A stretch of 64,000 nt of DNA from Sphingosinicella ginsenosidimutans (GTDB taxonomy: Bacteria > Pseudomonadota > Alphaproteobacteria > Sphingomonadales > Sphingomonadaceae): assembly GCF_007995055.1 (NCBI RefSeq), contig NZ_VOQQ01000001.1, forward strand, positions 1,426,001-1,490,000, written 5' to 3'. The notes under the pieces were generated by a model that saw nothing but the letters and a program-made list of their open reading frames with translations, was not told where the DNA came from and made no database searches. The number at the start of each line of letters is the position of its first letter. Positions within the stretch are counted from its first letter, which is position 1. This document shows, piece by piece, positions 59,403 to 64,000 of the stretch. The position numbers and the translations under genes were made by a program.

Positions 59403-61108
59403 CCGGCTGGTGCGTCCTTGCCGCGCCGGGCGGCGACCGGCCTGTGGTCGATGCGCTCGCCGCCAAGCTGACGCGAAGCGGCCGGCTGCGCCGCGGCTCC
59501 GAAGCCGGCGGCCTGGTCGTGCTCACGTCGGGGCCAGTCCCATGCAGGCCACTTGAGGGTGGACGCGGCATCCTCGTCGGCCATGCCTTCAAAAGCTCGG
59601 GCGCGATCGGCGAGGCCCTGAGCTGGCCACCGGACGAGGACGGCGCGGCGTTCGTCCGCCGCCATTGGGGTGCCTATGTCGCGATCCGGCCGTGCGGCGA
59701 CGGCATGGAGGTCCTGCGCGACCCCTCGGCCATGGCGCCGTGCTACGTCGCGAAGGCGGGACCGGCGTGGCTGGTCACGGATGCACCGCGGCTCCTGCTG
59801 GGACAGGGCGTCCTCGGCTTCGCGGTCGACTGGCCGGTCGTGATCGCTTCGCTGGTCAGCCGTGATTGGCGGAGCGAGCGAACCGCGCTCGCCGGGATCG
59901 AGGAAGTGCTGCCCGGCACCACGGCGCAGCTCGGGCCCGATGCCGTGGCCCGTCCCCCAGCATGGGACCCGTGGGATTTTGTGGGCCCGGCGCGAGGCCA
60001 GGACCTTTCTCCGGAGGCGCTTGCCGACACGATCGACCGCTGCGCCGGGGCATGGAGCCGGGTCTACCGGCGCCCGCTGATCGAGATCTCGGGAGGGCTC
60101 GACTCCGCCGTCGTCGCTGCGGCGTTCGTGCGCGAGGCGGAGGATCCGCGCTTGGTCACCTTCGCGGCAGGGCCGGGCGATCCGGCCGAGCTCGGCTATG
60201 CCCAGGCAATCGCCGACCATCTCGGACTCACGCTGGAGGTCACTCGCCCCGAGATCGAGGAGGTGGACTTCACCCGGTCCCACGCTCGCGACCTTCCACG
60301 CCCGAATGCCCGTGCTTTCACGCAGGCGGCCGACGCGCTCAGCCGCGGACACGCGGAGGCGGTCGGCGCGGACGTATTCACCAGCGGCGGCGGCGGTGAC
60401 GACCTGTTCGGCTACCGGCAGTCCGTCATGCCGGCCATCGATCGCCTGGTCTCGGAAGGGCCCGGGCGGGGAGTCGTCCGGACGCTCGACGAAATCGCGC
60501 GCATCAGCCACGCCACCTTCTGGGAGGCCGCGGGCCGGTTCGTGCGCCGGCTTGCCGTGCGACAGCCGTCGCCAGCCCCTAAAGCCGACACGCGGCTGCT
60601 CGCCGCCGGCGCGATCGACAGGGCGGCAATCCCGCCTAGGGTGGGCAGTCGCCGCGGCCGGCTGCCCGGAAAGGCCGCGCACGTGCGCGCCATTGCCACG
60701 CTGCCCAACCACCTTGAGGGCCACGGCCGGGCTGCGTTCGCGCCGGTTCTGTTCCCACTCCTGTCGCAGCCCATCGTCGAGTTCTGCCTTGCCGTGCCGA
60801 GCTGGCGCTGGTGCGAAGGTGGCCGGAACCGCTCGCTCGCGCGGCGCGCCTTTGCCGGCCGGCTCCCAGATGCCGTGATCGAACGCCGCTCGAAAGGCGC
60901 GTTCGATGGCTTCTGCGCACGCCTGTTCGAGCGCAACCGCGCGTGCGTCGGCGAGATGCTGCTCGAAGGCATGCTCGCGGCGGAAGGCATCGTTGATCGG
61001 GCGGCGGTCGAGGCGGCAATCAGGAACCCGGCGCCGCCGGGCGAGTTGGTGATGCGCCTGCTGGCGCTGGTCGATGCGGAGGCGTGGCTGCGGAGCTGGT
61101 CGGAGTAG
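59399..61108 (+). CDS. Lasso macrolactam synthetase (asparagine-synthetase-like C protein)
   Basis: 569 aa. The N-terminal third is a degenerate glutaminase-like domain: no Cys at position 2, so no ammonia is produced. The C-terminal synthetase domain has the PP-loop in EISGGLDSAVVAAAF (about 231), SGGGGDDLFGYRQS, and a late GRNRSLARRAFAGRLPD. It adenylates the ring-forming Asp side chain (core Asp8) and lets Gly1 close the lactam. It overlaps the B gene by ATGA. Its last 89 bases overlap the convergent isopeptidase gene on the other strand. Confidence 0.92.
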   Translation: MTGWCVLAAPGGDRPVVDALAAKLTRSGRLRRGSEAGGLVVLTSGPVPCRPLEGGRGILVGHAFKSSGAIGEALSWPPDEDGAAFVRRHWGAYVAIRPCGDGMEVLRDPSAMAPCYVAKAGPAWLVTDAPRLLLGQGVLGFAVDWPVVIASLVSRDWRSERTALAGIEEVLPGTTAQLGPDAVARPPAWDPWDFVGPARGQDLSPEALADTIDRCAGAWSRVYRRPLIEISGGLDSAVVAAAFVREAEDPRLVTFAAGPGDPAELGYAQAIADHLGLTLEVTRPEIEEVDFTRSHARDLPRPNARAFTQAADALSRGHAEAVGADVFTSGGGGDDLFGYRQSVMPAIDRLVSEGPGRGVVRTLDEIARISHATFWEAAGRFVRRLAVRQPSPAPKADTRLLAAGAIDRAAIPPRVGSRRGRLPGKAAHVRAIATLPNHLEGHGRAAFAPVLFPLLSQPIVEFCLAVPSWRWCEGGRNRSLARRAFAGRLPDAVIERRSKGAFDGFCARLFERNRACVGEMLLEGMLAAEGIVDRAAVEAAIRNPAPPGELVMRLLALVDAEAWLRSWSE

Positions 61109-63188
61109 CCCGCGACCGGGCTGCGAGGGCACGCCAGCGGCTATATTGCTCGCGCTTCGCCGGCGCTGGATCCTCGCGTCCGTTGAGCCAGAAGTCGAAC
61201 CAGTCGATCGCCCGATCGTAGATCGCGAGGCGGTGCGCCGGGTGCCATTTCACATGATACTCGTCGGGAAAGACGTGCATCTCGATGGGTACCCGATTCC
61301 GGTCGAGCGTGACATAGGTCTCGATGGCGAAGCGGTATTCGTCGTCGGGAAGCTGGAGCAGGATCGGAACGTCGATCCTGTCGGCGTTGGCGGCCAGCGA
61401 ATAGCGCCGCCAGAAGCCCTGATCGTCGGCGCCGGGGCCGGGATAGCCCCAGGCGGCGGTGTCGTTGAGATAGCCGAGGCCGGCGGCGAAGTGCACGCTG
61501 CTCGGATCGTCACAGCACGAGCTCATCGCCGCTGCGCGGAACCGGGTCGAATTGATGAGTGCGAACTGGACGCTGGCCGCACCGTCGCTGAGGCCCGAGA
61601 TGCCGATCCGGGCGGGATCGACCACGCCGAGCGCGATGCTCCGGTCGATGCCGGTCTCGATCGCCGACAGCATGCGCCGGCGCTCGGCGAAGCCGGTCAT
61701 GCCGATCCGGATGAAGCTGGCGAGGTCGCGCGCGCCGGAATCGCTGGCATAGGGCCGAACGCGGTTGAAGCTCAGCACCGCGAAGCCGCGGCTGGCCAGG
61801 GCATGGATCGGATATTCGTCGCCGGTCCCGCCGCGCAGGAAGCCGCGGCTCTGGTATTGGACGATCACCAGCGGATGCCTGTCGCCCGGCCGGTGGGAGG
61901 GGGGAAGTACCAGGTCGCCGTAGCCGGCAACTCCGTCGGGGTCGGTCCAGCGAAGCCGCTGGACGGTGCCGGTGCGCAGTCGCGCGAACTCGGGATTCGG
62001 GTCATAGATCGTGGTCGAGCGGCCCGTGTCCGGGTCGAGGCTGACGATCACCCGCGGGCGGGTCGGCGTCTCGCGCGCGCAGACCAGCCTGCGCCCGAGG
62101 AGCTGGCAGCCGATCAGCGCATCGGTCGTAGCGAGGAGCGCCACCGGCGCAGGCTCGGCATCGATGCGCCAGCGATAGAGCGTGGTCGTGCCGCCATTTT
62201 CGGGCGTGCCGCCCTGCATGAAGAGCAGCTCGCCGGGATCGCGCCACCACAGCGCCCCGACCGCGTCCGCGCAGGCCTCCATCGTGCAGGTGCGGGTCCG
62301 GCCGCTGGCTTCGACTTGGAGCTTGGTCGGCCCCTGTACCAGGCCCGGGTCGGTCGGCGACGTCCATGCGCGCGCACCGTCGGCCGACCGGGCGTAGAGC
62401 CGGGCACCGGCGGGCTTTCCGTTGTCCCGCCGGTCGGCCGCATCGCCCCCTTCGATCGTGCGGCCGGTGTCCGGGTCGACGAGCCGCTCAACGGTCGGCA
62501 GCGGCAGCCGCGGACGCGGGCGAGCCTCCGACAGCGTCCAGAACCGCCGGTCGTAGAGGAAGCCGCGGCGCCCTTCGCGCTCGATCGCGGCGTTCGCGGC
62601 AGCCATCGGCCGGGTGGTGACGACCAGCGCCTTGCCATCCTCGGACCAGCGGACGGCGCGCACGTCCTCGGCGTCATGCGTCACCGGTCCCGCGTAGCTT
62701 CCGTCGCGCCGCGCGCGCCAGGCTTGGGTCACGCCCCGGTCGCGCCTGAGATAGACGAGCCAGCGACCGTCGGGCGACCATAGCGGCGTCACCGGCTGCT
62801 CGGTGCCCACCGGCAGGTCGGGAACGCCGTGGCTGTCGCCGCGCGCGAGGATGAATTCGCCGCCGACGTCGATCAGCCGCGGCGCCCTGGCGCGGTCGAG
62901 CGGCACGACGACGATCCCGATGCAATAGCGATCGGTATCGGGATCGGCCCGGCGCAGAGCGATCGCGAGCTCGGTGCCGTCGGGGGACAGGCTGAACGGC
63001 GACGGCCCCGAGAGTGCGGTATCGGATCGCCCGAAATCGCGCAGTTCGACAAGATCGCGCGGGGTGACATCGCGCGCCACCGCAGGCTCCGCCGACACCA
63101 GCCGCGCGCGGCAGTCCTCGGCCATGGCGGCCGATGGAACCATCAGCCATGCCGCCGCAAGGCCGAAGCGCAGTGCGACCCTCACCAT
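61020..63188 (-). CDS. Lasso-peptide isopeptidase (AtxE2-like S9 family)
   Basis: 722 aa with a signal peptide ending near PSAAMAED. An N-terminal beta-propeller (SPDGTELAIAL, SPDGRWLVYL) precedes an alpha/beta-hydrolase domain with Ser534 in GISGLSDGAAS, Asp615/616 in LPDDEYRF and His645 in DEYHVKWHP; all three triad residues are present. Known AtxE enzymes open the isopeptide bond of the cognate lasso peptide, probably after TonB-dependent uptake. It overlaps the receptor gene by seven bases and converges on the synthetase gene. The C-terminal 40 residues are Pro- and Ala-rich, encoded in the antisense overlap with the synthetase. Confidence 0.92.
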   Translation of the reverse strand: MVRVALRFGLAAAWLMVPSAAMAEDCRARLVSAEPAVARDVTPRDLVELRDFGRSDTALSGPSPFSLSPDGTELAIALRRADPDTDRYCIGIVVVPLDRARAPRLIDVGGEFILARGDSHGVPDLPVGTEQPVTPLWSPDGRWLVYLRRDRGVTQAWRARRDGSYAGPVTHDAEDVRAVRWSEDGKALVVTTRPMAAANAAIEREGRRGFLYDRRFWTLSEARPRPRLPLPTVERLVDPDTGRTIEGGDAADRRDNGKPAGARLYARSADGARAWTSPTDPGLVQGPTKLQVEASGRTRTCTMEACADAVGALWWRDPGELLFMQGGTPENGGTTTLYRWRIDAEPAPVALLATTDALIGCQLLGRRLVCARETPTRPRVIVSLDPDTGRSTTIYDPNPEFARLRTGTVQRLRWTDPDGVAGYGDLVLPPSHRPGDRHPLVIVQYQSRGFLRGGTGDEYPIHALASRGFAVLSFNRVRPYASDSGARDLASFIRIGMTGFAERRRMLSAIETGIDRSIALGVVDPARIGISGLSDGAASVQFALINSTRFRAAAMSSCCDDPSSVHFAAGLGYLNDTAAWGYPGPGADDQGFWRRYSLAANADRIDVPILLQLPDDEYRFAIETYVTLDRNRVPIEMHVFPDEYHVKWHPAHRLAIYDRAIDWFDFWLNGREDPAPAKREQYSRWRALAARSRATPTSSAATPPHRPAPAGASPTRPAAPGS

Positions 63189-64000
63189 TTCTTGGTGACG
63201 GTGAGCGAGACGACCCGGCCAAGCGGGCTGGCGTTGTCCGGATCGAACCCGACCGAGAAGGGGCCGAGGAAATAGGCCGCCTTGGGCGGATCGCGGTCGA
63301 ACAGGTTGGTGGCGCTCAGTGCAATGCTGAGATCATGGTCGGTTCCGGCTTTGCCGAAGCGATAGCCGATCTGCAGATCGAACGTCGTCCACGAATGGAC
63401 CTTCTGCGGCGTGGCGTTGGTGAGGTTGGTGTAGCCGTCGAGATAGTTGCCGAACACGAAAATGTTGAGGCGGTCGTCGGACCAGCCGGCGCGGCCGCGC
63501 AGGCGCAGGTCGACGGGGTTGCCGAGCCGGTCGACCACATCGGTCGAAGGCGCGGTGGCGGTGAGCGCCTGGTCGATATGGAAGATGTAGGCGCCGGTCA
63601 GGCCGACATCGGCCTTCCCGCCGAGCAGGTCGAAACCGTAGCCGAGATCGAGATCCAGCCCGCTTTGCTTCACGGTCGAGAGATTCTGCAGCCGGGCGTC
63701 GATCAGCAGCGAAATCTGGCTGGGCGTCAGGTTGAAGGGGTTCTGGAAGACCGGAGAGGCGAAGTAGCTCTGGATCGTCGCGAGCGAGGGATTGGCATCG
63801 ATGATGCCGGCATAGGTCGCGCGGTTGACCAGGAAGTTGAGCAGGTTCGCCGCCGGCGAGGCGATGCGGTCGCGATAGTGGATGTTGTAGTAGGTCAGGC
63901 TGAGCTGGAGGTTGGGGATCGACGGCGGCCGCACGTCCGCGCCGAGGGTCCAGCTCGTTGCCCGCTCGGGACGCAGGTCCGGATCGTTGCCGCGCAGCAC
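63182..64000 (-). CDS. TonB-dependent receptor, C-terminal part (runs off the window)
   Basis: 272 residues of the barrel of an outer-membrane receptor; the start lies beyond position 64000. Typical barrel segments: LRPERATSWTLGADVRPP, SLTYYNIHYRDRIAS, LDLDLGYGFDLLGGKADVGL, and a C-terminal DPDNASPLGRVVSLTVTKKW ending in an aromatic residue. It is coupled to the isopeptidase gene, so it most likely imports the cluster's own lasso peptides. The N-terminal plug and any STN domain cannot be seen. Confidence 0.88.
   Translation of the reverse strand: MLRGNDPDLRPERATSWTLGADVRPPSIPNLQLSLTYYNIHYRDRIASPAANLLNFLVNRATYAGIIDANPSLATIQSYFASPVFQNPFNLTPSQISLLIDARLQNLSTVKQSGLDLDLGYGFDLLGGKADVGLTGAYIFHIDQALTATAPSTDVVDRLGNPVDLRLRGRAGWSDDRLNIFVFGNYLDGYTNLTNATPQKVHSWTTFDLQIGYRFGKAGTDHDLSIALSATNLFDRDPPKAAYFLGPFSVGFDPDNASPLGRVVSLTVTKKW

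Noticed and set aside
1..64000. CRISPR arrays or complete tRNA/rRNA genes
   Set aside because: No regularly spaced direct repeats and no complete cloverleaf or rRNA sequence were seen.

Overview
The window reads as DNA of an alphaproteobacterium of the Sphingomonadaceae. The evidence is high GC with strong third-position GC, a luxR-luxI-phyH quorum-sensing locus, lasso-peptide genes with AtxE-type isopeptidases, STN-domain TonB receptors paired with FecI/FecR, and a TraG/CopG/TrbBCDE/DUF3363-relaxase/DUF736/ArdC conjugation backbone typical of sphingomonad integrative elements. No complete tRNA, rRNA or CRISPR array was found.

Layout. 0-4.2 kb: a catabolic module (HMGL-type lyase; CoA transferase plus a two-subunit aconitase-family hydratase) that could take a C5-C6 methylated dicarboxylate to pyruvate and an acyl-CoA. 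4.2-4.8 kb: gene debris. 4.8-11.7 kb: an isopeptidase-like S9 protein, a TonB transducer, FecR and FecI, apparently of lower GC, with no lasso precursor beside them. 11.9-15.8 kb: a LysR regulator, a HigBA toxin-antitoxin pair with a clear promoter, and a large serine recombinase whose 3' end runs into a 23-bp copy of a tRNA-Ser 3' end, a likely att site.

15.8-51 kb is a damaged conjugative element. The Trb operon is cut inside trbE and joined to a UvrD-like helicase that lacks its N-terminus and has a 516-bp internal inversion at a CCAAG/CTTGG repeat. Between TraG and the relaxase lies a cargo of defence genes: a short Argonaute with SIR2-APAZ (SPARSA-type); an MNT-HEPN fusion; and a compact island of AspBHI-like nuclease, C5-methyltransferase and Vsr facing NurA-HerA and AIPR. 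Upstream of the relaxase is a candidate oriT, 19 bp from an intact IS66-family insertion (39223-42133, 8-bp target duplication CCCCGCCT). The backbone then continues (entry-exclusion-like protein, lytic transglycosylase, TraF, HTH, DUF736, thermonuclease, AlbA_2 protein, ParB, DUF2958, ArdC).

51.4-54.2 kb: an arsenic operon (arsI-arsR-arsC-acr3-arsN2) with every gene overlapping the next and an operator-like palindrome in front. 54.3-55.1 kb: a frameshifted DUF6499-DUF2285 gene. 55.3-58.3 kb: luxR, luxI, phyH and gntR. 58.4-64 kb: a lasso-peptide cluster with two 39-codon precursor genes (one absent from ordinary ORF calling), a fused RRE-protease B protein, a macrolactam synthetase, and a convergent isopeptidase-TonB receptor pair that runs off the right edge.

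The most interesting parts are the twin-precursor lasso cluster beside a quorum-sensing locus, the second isopeptidase locus that lacks the usual catalytic Asp, and the defence cargo, in particular the REase-Dcm-Vsr/NurA-HerA/AIPR combination.
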